NCBI GenBank assembly: GCA_030123625.1
Contig: CP126121.1
Span: 1,900,179-1,964,178 of the forward strand
Direction of reading: 5' to 3'
Length of the DNA stretch: 64,000 nucleotides
DNA from: Nitrospira sp.
GTDB lineage: Bacteria; Nitrospirota; Nitrospiria; Nitrospirales; Nitrospiraceae
The position numbers and the translations under genes are program-made. The notes beneath the pieces are model-generated. The model searched no databases, had not been told where the DNA came from, and was given only the letters and a program-made list of their open reading frames with translations. Shown piece after piece: positions 33,526 to 43,170 of the stretch (the first letter of the stretch is position 1; every line of letters begins with the position of its first letter).

Positions 33526-34920
33526 TTATCTTGGCGAGTCCGTGAGCTTTTTCAAGCGCCGGTCCAGTGAGAATCGGGTGAGACCCAGGTACTTGGCGGC
33601 CAAACTTTTATTGTAGTCCGCCAGCCGTAGGACTTCTTCGATGATGGATTCTTCGATTCGCTCCAGCGTATGTTTTCCGACTTGCATCTCAATACGAATC
33701 AGACGCTCAGTGCCCTGGGAAACCGACATGGTGGTTTGCCCGACATGCTCATGTAATTCTCGCGGGAGATAGTTCGCCGTCAATGTTTGTCCCGAACAAA
33801 AAATCATGGCCCGTTCGAGAGTGTTTTCCAGCTCTCGAATATTACCCGGATATTGGTATCGCTCCAACATGGCACGAGCTTCCGAGTCCAATTCGGGAAC
33901 AGGTTTACCGAATTCCCGCGCAAAGCGCACAATTGTTTTCCGGCAGAGGGGTATAATATCCTCGAATCTCTTGCGAAGCGGAGGGATCTCAAATGCGACG
34001 ACATTGAGACGAAAATAGAGATCTTCTCGGAAGGCTCCTCGCTCCACCTCCTTCTTGATTTCTCGATTCGTCGCCGTGATAAGGCGGAAATCCGCCCCGA
34101 GATCATCAGTGCCCCCGAGCCGTCTGAATGATCGTTCTTGAATTACTCGCAGCAGCTTTGCCTGCATCGTCAGATCGAGATCCCCGATCTCGTCAAGAAA
34201 CAGCGTGCCGCCTTCCGCCTTTTCCAGCAATCCAAGCTTGCGCTGATTGGCACCGGTAAAGGCTCCGCGCTCATATCCGAACAATTCACTCTCAAAGAGA
34301 TCTTTAGGAATCGCGGTGCAGTTGACTCCCACGAACGGACCCGCCGCCCTCGGCCCATTGTGATGGATAACCCGTGCCAGAAACTCTTTCCCTGTTCCTG
34401 TCTCGCCTAGCAGCATCACGGTAGGTTTTGGATTCTCCGCCACTTCTCGTACTTGTTCGAGCAATTGTTTCATCGCCCGGCTGTGAGCCTCGACGTTACT
34501 CAAATGGTAGCGGTTTGTTTGTCCATCTAATTCTGATTCCAAGCGGCGGCGTAATTTCAGAATTTCGACCGCACGGGCGACGACCGCCTCCACTCCTTCA
34601 AGATCGACCGTCTTGATCAAGAAATCGTACGCCCCCAATTTCATGGCATCTACCGCATCCTGCACCGTTCCATACGCGGTCAGCATAATGACGAGGGCGG
34701 AGGGAGCAAGTTGACGCACGTGCTTGAGGGCATCGAGGCCGCTGATGCCGGGCATTTTCAGATCGAGCAGTACAAGCTCTGGGAGCTTGTGCTCGAGCTC
34801 TTGCAACAAGGCCTCGCCGGACTCATAGCCGGTAGCGAAATGTCCCTGCCTGATCAGACGCTTGACGATGGCCGTGCGAATAACTTGTTCGTCATCGACC
34901 ACAAAAACGACCGTGTGCAT
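33526..34920 (-). CDS. NtrC-family sigma-54 response regulator (complete), three-gene TCS operon
   Basis: A 464-residue regulator: receiver with Asp54 in 'LVLLDLKMPG' and a Lys-Thr in place of the usual Lys-Pro ('FLIKTVDLE'), AAA+ domain with 'GETGTGKE', a canonical GAFTGA loop, 'LFLDEIGDLD', and a C-terminal FIS HTH ('NKSLAAKYLGLTRFSLDRRLKKL'). It starts 3 bp after the kinase stop and is the last gene of an operon with a paralogous regulator and a kinase. This is the copy able to bind DNA and contact sigma-54. Targets are unknown. Confidence 0.94.
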   Translation of the reverse strand: MHTVVFVVDDEQVIRTAIVKRLIRQGHFATGYESGEALLQELEHKLPELVLLDLKMPGISGLDALKHVRQLAPSALVIMLTAYGTVQDAVDAMKLGAYDFLIKTVDLEGVEAVVARAVEILKLRRRLESELDGQTNRYHLSNVEAHSRAMKQLLEQVREVAENPKPTVMLLGETGTGKEFLARVIHHNGPRAAGPFVGVNCTAIPKDLFESELFGYERGAFTGANQRKLGLLEKAEGGTLFLDEIGDLDLTMQAKLLRVIQERSFRRLGGTDDLGADFRLITATNREIKKEVERGAFREDLYFRLNVVAFEIPPLRKRFEDIIPLCRKTIVRFAREFGKPVPELDSEARAMLERYQYPGNIRELENTLERAMIFCSGQTLTANYLPRELHEHVGQTTMSVSQGTERLIRIEMQVGKHTLERIEESIIEEVLRLADYNKSLAAKYLGLTRFSLDRRLKKLTDSPR

Positions 34921-34923
34921 GGA

Positions 34924-36852
34924 TCACACCCTTTCCAGTGCGGTTTTTTGTTCCAACGGTAACCAGATGCCGACAATCGTTCCCTTTCCCACTTCGCTCG
35001 TCACATAGATGTTCCCCTCATGGCTTTCGACGATATTCTGGCAGATAGCCAGGCCCAATCCTGTCCCATGTTTTTTCCCGGATGTCACGAACGGCTGAAA
35101 TACGTTCGGAAGCAGTTCCGGGGGAATGCCGACACCGTCGTCCTTGACTTGAATCACCAAACCAGGCCTTTCATCGCGGAATAACTCATGTCCCGTGATC
35201 TCGATGGGAGCACCTCCGGTCGGGGTGGCGTCAATGGCGTTGTCCACGATATTCAAGAGCACTTGTCTCAGGAGATCTCGATCGGCGATGAATTCGCTGA
35301 TCATAGGAGAAATGGTGATCTTGATCGTGAGGTGCTTATCCTCCAACCGAGGCCTCAACATTTTGGACACCTCGCCGGCGAGCCGGTTAAGATCGATCCG
35401 TGTCGGCACAGGTCGGCGTGGGCGTGCATAGTCCACGATTTGATTGACGATCCGATCCAATCGTCGAGTCTCCGACAAGATGACCTCGATCTCCTTGCGC
35501 TTCGGATCGCCTGATTCAAAGTCATCCATCAAGACCTTTGCCGTCGAACCGATGCCCACCAGCGGATTTCTAAGTTCATGAGCGATGCCAGCCGCAACTT
35601 GTCCCAACGTCGCCAGCTTTTCCGCGCGCCTTAATTGCAATTGCAGATTGTCCAGGGTCGTAATGTCGATATTAAAACCCACATAGACGACATCGGGGCC
35701 CTCCAAATCCATGATCGGCACACGTTGACTTAAGACCGTCCGGACACTGCCGTCGCCCTGAAGTAAGCGGAAAATGATTTCACAAGGTCGCCCTGCGGCC
35801 ACGGCTTCTGAAAATGTCATGAAAACGCGGTCGCGATCTTCAGGATGCATCCGTTGGCGGAATGCCTCGGGATCAACAGCCGATTCAGGGTCCAGACCCG
35901 CCAACTGCTGATTGTAACGATTGCTGAATGTGACTCTCACTCCTTTTGTCATGAAGATGCCGAGCGGCGCGTGATCCACGAGACCCCGATACTTCGCCTC
36001 GGAAGCGGACAAGTGGGCATTCAACTTCTTGAGGGCGGCTTCCGACTGCTGGACTTCATCGAGATCTTTGCGGATCTGTGAGCTCATCTTTTTCATCACG
36101 GTGGTGAGCTCGCCGATTTCGTCTTTACGGTCAAAGACGGGAATGGAGGGAATCGTCTGTCCGGCCGTCGAACCGACGACCTTTGATAAGGCTGTTAATG
36201 GAGTGGCGATGGAATGGGCGATGAGTGCCAACGCCAGGATGACGAGGCAGAGAGTCACCAACCCGCCCCCAAGAATGAGGAAACGTGTCCACGTTCGATC
36301 GTAGCTTAACCGAGACAGCTCCTCCTGCTGCATGTCATGTTGTTCTTGATCAAACCGTGCCATCCATTTCCGAACCTCACGCATGGTCTCTCGACTTCGT
36401 CCCTCCCGAACATACTGAATTGCATCGGCCCGATTTCCCTGCTGCATGCTTTGCAGCAATGCTTCTTTCTCCAAAAATGACTTCTGCACTAAGGCGCGAA
36501 TGTCGTCGAATCGTTCATGCTGTGCGGGGAGTTGGATTTCCAACTCCCGGTCCATTTCCATGACGCTTCTCCGACCCTCCTGGAAACGTGCCAGGTACCG
36601 ATCGTTCTCAGAAATGACATATCCCAGGAATGCTGTTTCCTCATCGGCTATGGCGCTCATGTATTGGGCTGCCGTCTTTTGCAAGAGATAGAGTTGCGTC
36701 AGGCGTTCTTCACCCTGTATAAAATTCTGGACATCTAGATAGGTCATCATGCTGAATAGCATCAGAGAGACAAAGGGAATAGCCGGAATGAGGAGAAGCT
36801 TGGGAAGGATCGGGAGATCGTCTAAAAACTTCTGGGGGAAACGTCCTTGCAT
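34924..36852 (-). CDS. CHASE3-HAMP-PAS sensor histidine kinase
   Basis: About 642 residues: TM1 (about 20-38), a helical CHASE3-type sensor ('AIADEETAFLGYVISENDRYLARFQEGR'), TM2 with HAMP ('HSIATPLTALSKVVG'), a PAS domain ('YRGLVDHAPLGIFMTKGVRV' onward), HisKA with 'AAGIAHELRNPLVGIG' and HATPase_c with 'NIVDNAIDATPTGG', 'DDGVGIPPELL' and 'GTGLGLAI'. ATG 36852 is preferred; an in-frame GTG at 36924 adds residues without domain. It is placed between two NtrC-type regulators on the same strand, with 3-bp spacing to the one downstream. Confidence 0.93.
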   Translation of the reverse strand: MQGRFPQKFLDDLPILPKLLLIPAIPFVSLMLFSMMTYLDVQNFIQGEERLTQLYLLQKTAAQYMSAIADEETAFLGYVISENDRYLARFQEGRRSVMEMDRELEIQLPAQHERFDDIRALVQKSFLEKEALLQSMQQGNRADAIQYVREGRSRETMREVRKWMARFDQEQHDMQQEELSRLSYDRTWTRFLILGGGLVTLCLVILALALIAHSIATPLTALSKVVGSTAGQTIPSIPVFDRKDEIGELTTVMKKMSSQIRKDLDEVQQSEAALKKLNAHLSASEAKYRGLVDHAPLGIFMTKGVRVTFSNRYNQQLAGLDPESAVDPEAFRQRMHPEDRDRVFMTFSEAVAAGRPCEIIFRLLQGDGSVRTVLSQRVPIMDLEGPDVVYVGFNIDITTLDNLQLQLRRAEKLATLGQVAAGIAHELRNPLVGIGSTAKVLMDDFESGDPKRKEIEVILSETRRLDRIVNQIVDYARPRRPVPTRIDLNRLAGEVSKMLRPRLEDKHLTIKITISPMISEFIADRDLLRQVLLNIVDNAIDATPTGGAPIEITGHELFRDERPGLVIQVKDDGVGIPPELLPNVFQPFVTSGKKHGTGLGLAICQNIVESHEGNIYVTSEVGKGTIVGIWLPLEQKTALERV

Positions 36853-36933
36853 AAATACTCTACTCCGATGAGACACGAATATTGCTAACCATGTGTCAGC
36901 ACGCCCGCGTCTATCGATCGGCACTGCATGGAC

Positions 36934-38106
36934 TCAATGCGCTCCGGGGAGGTCACTGCTGGTCAAAGTCTTTCCCATGCACAACATCATCGCCCGTTCG
37001 ATGATGTTCTGAAGTTCTCGAATATTACCCGGATATAAGTACTGTTGAAGCGTTGCCACGGCTTTAGGGTCGATATCGGTCACCTCTTTCCCGAGCTCCA
37101 GTCCGTACTTCATCATGAACAGCTTGGTGAGAGGTATGATATCCTCGGTGCGGTTCCTGAGAGGCGGTACGACAAACTGAATCGCGCTGAGACGGAAAAA
37201 GAGATCTTCTCGAAAACGTCCTCCCGACACTTCCACTTTAAGATCCCTGTAGGAGGACGCGATCACGCGGAAGTCCCCGGAAATATCTTCGACTCCCCCG
37301 AGACGACGAAACATGCGATCCTGCACGATTCCCACCAACTTGCCCTGCATCACGAGATCGAGATCACCGATCTCGTCGAGGAACAGGGTGCCGGTTTCCG
37401 CTTGATCCAGCAAACCGAGCTTTCTCCTCTCCGCCCCGGCGAAGGCGCCTCGCTCATACCCAAAGAGGTCGCGCTCGAACCGCATGGGCGAAAGGGCGGT
37501 GCAGCTGATCTTCACAAACGGCCCCTTGGCGCGCGCGCTGTTATGGTGAATGACACGCGCTAAGAATTCTTTCCCGGCTCCGGTTTCTCCCATCACAAGT
37601 ATAGGCACATTCGGATTCCGAGCCACCTCCCTCACCTGAACCAGCAAGGCTCTCATTGCCAAGCTATGCGCGCTCAGGTTGCTTAATTGATATTGATCGG
37701 CCTCGTGCTCGTTGTTGTAGGACACGCGCCGCTTCAGCAGAATATATTCAAGGGCTCGGTTGACGACCGGCTCAAGGTTTTCAAGATCAACCGTTTTGAT
37801 GAGGAAATCAAACGCGCCCAGCTTCATGGCTTCCACTGCATCCTCTACCGTCCCATATGCCGTCAAGAGAATGACAAGCGCATCACACCCTTTTGGGCGA
37901 AGCTCTTGCAGAACCTCAATGCCGGTCATGCCGGGCATCTTCAGGTCGAGCAGGATTAAGTCCGGCACATCCTCTTCGATCGCCGCGAGCAGCTCTTCGC
38001 CGGATTGAAACGACCGAATCCGGTGCTGCATACGAGAGAGCAGCTTTTCCAGTGCGTTACGGAACGCCGCCTGATCGTCGACCACGAAAATACTGGCTTG
38101 CATCAT
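36934..38106 (-). CDS. Degenerate NtrC-type regulator without HTH and with GAFAGA loop
   Basis: A 390-residue protein: receiver with Asp54 and 'FLIKTVDLE', linker, and an AAA+ domain with 'GETGAGKE' (173-180) and 'LFLDEIGDLD'. The sigma-54 contact loop is GAFAGA (220-225); the Thr of GAFTGA, which is required for sigma-54 contact in studied activators, is Ala. It ends at 'MGKTLTSSDLPGAH' directly after the AAA+ domain, so the FIS DNA-binding domain is missing. ATG 38106 has GGAG seven bases upstream. It is the first gene of the operon with the kinase and a complete regulator, to which it is closely related. It may modulate its partner by mixed ring formation or act as a phosphate sink. Confidence 0.9.
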   Translation of the reverse strand: MMQASIFVVDDQAAFRNALEKLLSRMQHRIRSFQSGEELLAAIEEDVPDLILLDLKMPGMTGIEVLQELRPKGCDALVILLTAYGTVEDAVEAMKLGAFDFLIKTVDLENLEPVVNRALEYILLKRRVSYNNEHEADQYQLSNLSAHSLAMRALLVQVREVARNPNVPILVMGETGAGKEFLARVIHHNSARAKGPFVKISCTALSPMRFERDLFGYERGAFAGAERRKLGLLDQAETGTLFLDEIGDLDLVMQGKLVGIVQDRMFRRLGGVEDISGDFRVIASSYRDLKVEVSGGRFREDLFFRLSAIQFVVPPLRNRTEDIIPLTKLFMMKYGLELGKEVTDIDPKAVATLQQYLYPGNIRELQNIIERAMMLCMGKTLTSSDLPGAH

Positions 38107-38591
38107 GGGAGATCTCCCCATGGCATGCTACTGTACGCGAGGTTCCGCCGCAAGACGTTTGCCGAGGACCACTTCTCTAGATTGAGTATCGATTACAACG
38201 GTACGAGCAGGCATCTTTTTGACCTGCCTGAGGAAATTGCGGCCATACGGCATCGGATGAACCCTTAGACAAGACCAAATTCTCGATTCCCTATGGGCTC
38301 GATCCATCTCTGTTTCCCGATAGGGCTTTCAAAAGCAGAAGAAACCTCTCATCAAATACTCCATCTTATTCTTCACATTCGCATCGAGGCTTCCAGCGGG
38401 TTTATGGTGGCTCGGCGAGGTCGGGAATGAAGTAGTACGAGATCGGCAGCTACGACCCGTCGAACCCAGATTCGTCGATCAAGCCGTTAGACTTTCTCGC
38501 AAGCTGATGAACAGCCGCACGTCGAAAGATCATTATGCGGGAAACATGATCACCGGCCCGGTTTGTCTCACATTCGCATATCAGTAGATCT
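38107..38591. other. Intergenic region upstream of the TCS operon
   Basis: About 485 bp between the SulP stop and the regulator start, both on the minus strand. It should hold the promoter of the three-gene TCS operon. A weak GG-N10-GC match was seen near 38212 but is not convincing. No gene is recognised. Confidence 0.4.
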
Positions 38592-40352
38592 TCACCCATA
38601 CGCCATCGCATCATCAGAGTAATGCACTCGGTATGCCAAACGATGGTCTGAATGAGAAAGGAAATGCTGAGTTCCGAGGATTACGCAATGATGACCGGCT
38701 TTCACATGTTGATCTCGGAACTGATGCAAATACTCCATTGCCGTGTGATCCACCACATGCCCGGACAAGATGATCATGAAGTTATCCCTGTAATTAGGGA
38801 GAGCCTTGAGCTTCGCATCGAGTTTCATCAGGTTCATGCAGCTGAGCGATGAAAGATAAATCTTATAGGGATGTTTCATATTTTTTGCTGCAACACTCAT
38901 GACGGGTATAGATGCCCCATGTGTGCGCCCGTCTCCAATTCGGATAACAGGATCCCCGAACAGCTCTTTAAATGCCGTCCAGACACGGGCGGAGAAAGAC
39001 TTAGTGGGACCGGCGTGGAATTGCCGTTCAACCGTCAGCGCCTTTACCACATCAAAACAAAGCACGAGAATCTTCGTCACTGTTCCGGCGATCACTCCCA
39101 ATAAAATATCTGAAGTGTACAGTGTTACCGCGACGCAGACGACCGCGACCAGGAGTTGCTCGGCCCCGATCGAAAATACCTTCAAGAAGATTTTCGGCGC
39201 ACACAGTCTCCACCCGATGAAGATGAGTAACCCGGCCAGGACGGTGAGCGGGATTCTGTTGATCAGGTCGGTCCCGAACCATACGAAGATTGCCATGAAT
39301 ATGGCGCAGTAGAAATTCGCCCATAGGGTTCGGCCTCCTGCGATTACGTTTGCCGTACTCTTGATTCCCCCGGGGATAATCGTCAATCCACCGGCTAAGC
39401 TGGACAGGATATTGGACATACCCATGGCTCGAAGCGTGACATTGGGGTCCGATTTTCTGTGGAAAGGGTCGATCTTATCGATGGCGGCGATGGTCGCCAG
39501 CGTCTCTGTTCCGTCGATCAACGTCAGAGTGACAACCGTGGTCAGTAACGCAAACCATAGCTCGGACCGCTGCCATATTTCCGAGAAATGAGGGAAATGG
39601 ATGCCCTGTGCGAAAACATCTTTAGGGACATGAATCAAATAGGCGTCGGGGAAGTGCAGCATCCAACCGGCTACCCCGCCTAAAGCAACGACCAAGAGCG
39701 GTGCAGGAATATTCCTTGCCCATCTTTGGTTCTTGACCATGTTGCTGTCGAGACCGAAGAGGAGAGCCAACGTGATGCTTCCAACGGCAAAGACCGCGGG
39801 ATTCATCCCGATGATCTGCGCGGGTATGAGGGTAATGGCTTCAGGAATCGATTTTGTCGAAGGAGTCAGGTGGCCCAGGAGTGAGGGAATCTGTTTGATG
39901 ATAATCAGCATCCCGATGGCGGCCAGCATACCTTGGAGCACTGACATCGGGAAATACATGGCGAAACGGCCAACCTTATAGACACTCAGCAACACCTGGG
40001 CTGCTCCGGTAAGACAGATAGCCACGAGCACCAGAGGGTACCCTGCCTCCAAGTCTCCTTGGCCAAGAGTGAGCATACCGGCCAGTAGGGCTGGTGCGAG
40101 TCCTGCCGCAGGTCCGCTGATGGTGATATAGGCTCCGCCGAAAAGAGGAAAGACGAGTCCCGCAATGATGGCCGAGATCACTCCTGTAATCGGAGCTGCT
40201 CCTGAAGCCAGCGCAACGCCCAGGGAAAGTGGAAGTGCCACCAGCGCAACTTGCACCCCCGCTACCAGGTCATACCGCCAATGTTTTAACCCAGGTATTC
40301 CGTTTTGTGGTTTTTCTTCCTGAGCGCCAGACAAGTGTTCAAAAGACGACAT
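38592..40352 (-). CDS. SulP-family anion transporter with C-terminal STAS domain
   Basis: A 586-residue membrane protein with the SulP signature at its N-terminus ('ALPLSLGVALASGAAPITGVISAIIAGLV', 'GGAYITISGPAAGLAPALL'), about 10-14 helices to residue 430, and a cytoplasmic STAS-like domain (about 495-586; 'IYLSSLSCMNLMKLDAKLKAL' and 'IILSGHVVDHTAMEYLHQF'). ATG 40352 is preferred to an upstream GTG. Members carry sulfate, bicarbonate or other anions; the subgroup cannot be read here, but bicarbonate uptake would complement the DAB pump at the window start. No carbonic anhydrase is fused or adjacent. Confidence 0.9.
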   Translation of the reverse strand: MSSFEHLSGAQEEKPQNGIPGLKHWRYDLVAGVQVALVALPLSLGVALASGAAPITGVISAIIAGLVFPLFGGAYITISGPAAGLAPALLAGMLTLGQGDLEAGYPLVLVAICLTGAAQVLLSVYKVGRFAMYFPMSVLQGMLAAIGMLIIIKQIPSLLGHLTPSTKSIPEAITLIPAQIIGMNPAVFAVGSITLALLFGLDSNMVKNQRWARNIPAPLLVVALGGVAGWMLHFPDAYLIHVPKDVFAQGIHFPHFSEIWQRSELWFALLTTVVTLTLIDGTETLATIAAIDKIDPFHRKSDPNVTLRAMGMSNILSSLAGGLTIIPGGIKSTANVIAGGRTLWANFYCAIFMAIFVWFGTDLINRIPLTVLAGLLIFIGWRLCAPKIFLKVFSIGAEQLLVAVVCVAVTLYTSDILLGVIAGTVTKILVLCFDVVKALTVERQFHAGPTKSFSARVWTAFKELFGDPVIRIGDGRTHGASIPVMSVAAKNMKHPYKIYLSSLSCMNLMKLDAKLKALPNYRDNFMIILSGHVVDHTAMEYLHQFRDQHVKAGHHCVILGTQHFLSHSDHRLAYRVHYSDDAMAYG

Positions 40353-40800
40353 CGCACCGTTCCTCACTTGTCACGTCGACTCTGTCATTACTCCGACCGC
40401 CTAGCTAGTACGGAGCATATTGCAGATTGCCGATACAGCCTTATCCACAGCATCTACAGCTCACAAAGCACATCCAGTGCCTACTCTGTGGATTGGCTAC
40501 GTTCACGTCCACGAAACGCACAGATACAATAAATTCAAGAATTGCTATGGGTTTGAACCTGTTGTTGGAATACGAACCCAATGAGTATTTATTGATTTGA
40601 TCTTTGAATGAGCGAAAAATATATGATCATAGAGTGCGTAATCGCTCTATTTTAAGAATCTCCACACTTGAAACTGAGGAGGGTGGTCGTTGTCTCTTCC
40701 TTTTTATATTTCTGTTGATATCAAGACCGGACTCATCGGGATAGATGAATTGTAAGGTTACTTATTGCGTCGGCATATGGACTATGCTAGCTACTCATCA
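40353..40800. other. Divergent intergenic region
   Basis: About 450 bp between the SulP gene (minus) and arfB (plus). No open frame of protein character, no repeat and no confident promoter was found. Confidence 0.4.
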
Positions 40801-41211
40801 ATGCTGCGCATTTCATCGTCTATTGCCGTCCCGGATCACGAGATCGATCTACACGCCATCCGATCGCAAGGCGCAGGGGGACAGAACGTCAACAAGGTCT
40901 CCACGGCCGTCCATCTGCAATTTAATATCCATACATCATCTTTGCCGCAGTTTTATAAAGATGTCTTGTTGAAGCTGCCCGATCAGCGGATTTCGGCCGA
41001 CGGGGTGATCACGATCAAGGCGCAGCAATACCGTACACAGGAGCGCAACCGTGAGGATGCCTTGGATCGTTTACGGACACTCATTCAACGTGCGGCGATC
41101 CCTCGCAAGAAGCGAAAAGCGACCGCGCCGACACGGAGTTCGCAGGACCGGCGGATTGAGGGAAAGAAGCGGCAGGGCCGCTTGAAGGCACTTAGGCGAA
41201 CGATTGAATGA
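40801..41211 (+). CDS. arfB: Alternative ribosome-rescue factor ArfB (peptidyl-tRNA hydrolase)
   Basis: A 136-residue protein with a class I release-factor catalytic domain: 'HAIRSQGAGGQNVNKVSTAVHL' carries the GGQ motif that hydrolyses peptidyl-tRNA. The C-terminal tail is rich in Lys/Arg ('RKKRKATAPTRSSQDRRIEGKKRQGRLKALRR') and would enter the empty mRNA channel of stalled ribosomes. The short length without codon-recognition domain separates it from RF1/RF2. ATG 40801 gives the N-terminus usual for the family ('LRISSSIAVPDHEI'); in-frame TTG/ATG codons up to 36 bp earlier are possible. Confidence 0.92.
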   Translation: MLRISSSIAVPDHEIDLHAIRSQGAGGQNVNKVSTAVHLQFNIHTSSLPQFYKDVLLKLPDQRISADGVITIKAQQYRTQERNREDALDRLRTLIQRAAIPRKKRKATAPTRSSQDRRIEGKKRQGRLKALRRTIE

Positions 41212-41246
41212 AGGAAGCAGACAGCCTTCGCCTCCGTCGAGAGGGA

Positions 41247-41909
41247 CTAGGAGCGAGGTTCCTTGTTTTTTTCCGCGTTGGTTCGTGCCTGCTCCAGCAT
41301 GGCTTCTGCCTCAGGGATGAACTCAAGACGTTTATGTTTCTGGGCGATAGCCAATGCGTCGGAGGCCAGTAGGACAGCTTCCTCATGTCGGCCATGTTGA
41401 CACTTGACACGGGCAAGCGCAAGCCTGGCATTGACCGACCTCGGAGCCTGCTTCACCACCTGCTGCAACAACTGCTCCCCTTTTTCTGAATTTCCTCCAA
41501 GGAAACTCGGTAACTTCACCAGTAAAGTCCCTTTCGCCGAGAGCGCGTCGATGTAGGCTGGATTAATTTCGAGGGCTCGATCAAGTTCATTCATCATGCG
41601 GCGGAGTCCGAAGAGTGAGGTGAAGGATTCTCCATCAATACGGAGCAGCTCTCCCAAATTGCAAAACAGCGCAAAATGGGCCTCGGCGCTTCCCTCATCT
41701 GCTGCCACCGCGCGTTCACCCCAGAACTGTCCTTGTTGAAAATGGGCAAGCCGTGTCGCACGTTCCCTGGCCAGTCTCCCTCGATGACATTCTTCGAGAG
41801 CTTGTTCGGCAAGACGCTCACCTGTCTGCTGTGCCGAAGACGGCATTGGGAGGAAGGATAGGCCGCTTGTCAGGACAAGCACCAGTGGGAGAGTTGCCAT
41901 CCGTATCAT
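41247..41909 (-). CDS. Exported TPR-type protein
   Basis: A 220-residue protein with a signal peptide ending at 'PMPSSAQQ' and a helical repeat body: 'GERAVAADEGSAEAHFALFCNLGE', 'DRALEINPAYIDALSAKGTLL', 'QVVKQAPRSVNARLALARVKCQHGRHEEAV', each with tetratricopeptide-like spacing. It converges with arfB, 35 bp away. It presumably mediates protein contacts in the periplasm. No specific relative was recognised. Confidence 0.78.
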   Translation of the reverse strand: MIRMATLPLVLVLTSGLSFLPMPSSAQQTGERLAEQALEECHRGRLARERATRLAHFQQGQFWGERAVAADEGSAEAHFALFCNLGELLRIDGESFTSLFGLRRMMNELDRALEINPAYIDALSAKGTLLVKLPSFLGGNSEKGEQLLQQVVKQAPRSVNARLALARVKCQHGRHEEAVLLASDALAIAQKHKRLEFIPEAEAMLEQARTNAEKNKEPRS

Positions 41910-42028
41910 TCACATATCCAACGGGAAGACGGCCTCATCCGAGTAGACCGCCAACATATGTCCAAAGAAGTACCATGTCCCTTCATCAAGCCGTCTGGAT
42001 TCGACTGATCTTCGATCGCCGATGGAGA

Positions 42029-42820
42029 TCAGGAGACTCCCTGTTCACCCGAAGCCATCATACCCAAAATATTGAATCCTCCATCCACATAGATCACTTC
42101 GCCGGTAATGCCCCGTCCCAACGAGCTGACTAGAAACAAGGCGGTATCGCCGACCTCACCCTGTTCGGTTGCGCGCCGGAGCGGCGCAAATTCTTTATGG
42201 TAATCGACCATCTTGGTAATGCCTGAGACGCCGCGCGCGGCCAACGTCTTGATCGGTCCAGCGGAGATGGCATTCACCCGGATATTCAGGGGGCCCAGAT
42301 CATACGCCAAGTAGCGAACGGTGGCTTCCAGCGCGGCTTTGGCGACACCCATCACGTTGTAGTGAGGCACGACACGTTCACTCCCGAGATAGGTAAGTGT
42401 GACAATGGAGCCTCCGACAGTCATCAACGGCAAGGCGGCCCTTGAGACGGCCACGAGAGAATAGGCACTGACATCGAGCGCCGTCGCAAACCCTTGCCGC
42501 GTGGTATTCACGAATTGTCCACTCAGCTCTTCCCGGGGAGCGAACGCCAGGGAATGGACGAGAAAATCGATTTGGCCGACTTCCTTCTGAACCTGTTGCA
42601 TGAGCGATGCGATCTCACTATCATTGCTTACGTCGCAGGGAAACGCCCTCGCCCCAGGCAGCGTGGCGGCAAGCTCCTCAACATTTTGTTTCAGCCGTTC
42701 GTTCTGATAATTAAAGAGAAGCTGCGCCCCTTGGCCAGCCGTCGATTGCGCGATGGCCCAGGCGATGCTGTGCTTATTGGCCACGCCGATGATGAGTCCC
42801 TTTTTCCCCTTTAGCAACAT
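42029..42820 (-). CDS. fabI: Enoyl-ACP reductase (NADH) FabI
   Basis: A 263-residue short-chain dehydrogenase of the FabI subgroup, which carries out the last reduction of each fatty acid elongation cycle. It has the divergent cofactor motif 'GVANKHSIAWAIAQ', the active-site pair Tyr-x6-Lys in 'HYNVMGVAKAALE' preceded by 'LTYLGSERVV', and the FabI-type 'NAISAGPIKTLAARGVSG'. ATG 42820 starts the Rossmann strand 'LLKGKKGLIIG' as in relatives. It appears monocistronic. Confidence 0.95.
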   Translation of the reverse strand: MLLKGKKGLIIGVANKHSIAWAIAQSTAGQGAQLLFNYQNERLKQNVEELAATLPGARAFPCDVSNDSEIASLMQQVQKEVGQIDFLVHSLAFAPREELSGQFVNTTRQGFATALDVSAYSLVAVSRAALPLMTVGGSIVTLTYLGSERVVPHYNVMGVAKAALEATVRYLAYDLGPLNIRVNAISAGPIKTLAARGVSGITKMVDYHKEFAPLRRATEQGEVGDTALFLVSSLGRGITGEVIYVDGGFNILGMMASGEQGVS

Positions 42821-43170
42821 TGGCGCTGTTCTCCTTCTTTGAAGATCAACGGACATAAGACATTGAGAGGATTTGCGTCTCGCACAAGTATGCTCTCGGA
42901 CATCTCAAGGTAAAGCAAGAGTTGCGCTAACACTGTGGAATGAAGATAGCACGATTCGGTTTTGCTGTGAACTGAGCCACGTGCGCGCCAGGGATCTACC
43001 GAGGCAGTTTAGTAATAACTCCTTCAATCCGCTCAAGAATCTACCCTAAGAATTCAATGAATCATCACTCTAGTATCGTGGCTGGATAAAACTTTCTGAT
43101 TACTCAATTTTATAAGACCGTCAGACGGGAAAAAAGAAAGGAGCCCCATGCTTCGCTCCCGCGGAGTCAA
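42821..43170. other. Intergenic region upstream of fabI
   Basis: About 350 bp between the Nudix gene stop and the fabI start, both on the minus strand. The fabI promoter is expected here. Nothing specific is recognised. Confidence 0.4.

Noticed and set aside
38205..38225. Sigma-54-like element before the TCS operon
   Set aside because: GG and GC spacing fits but the flanking bases (GGTCA and ATGC) are poor matches.
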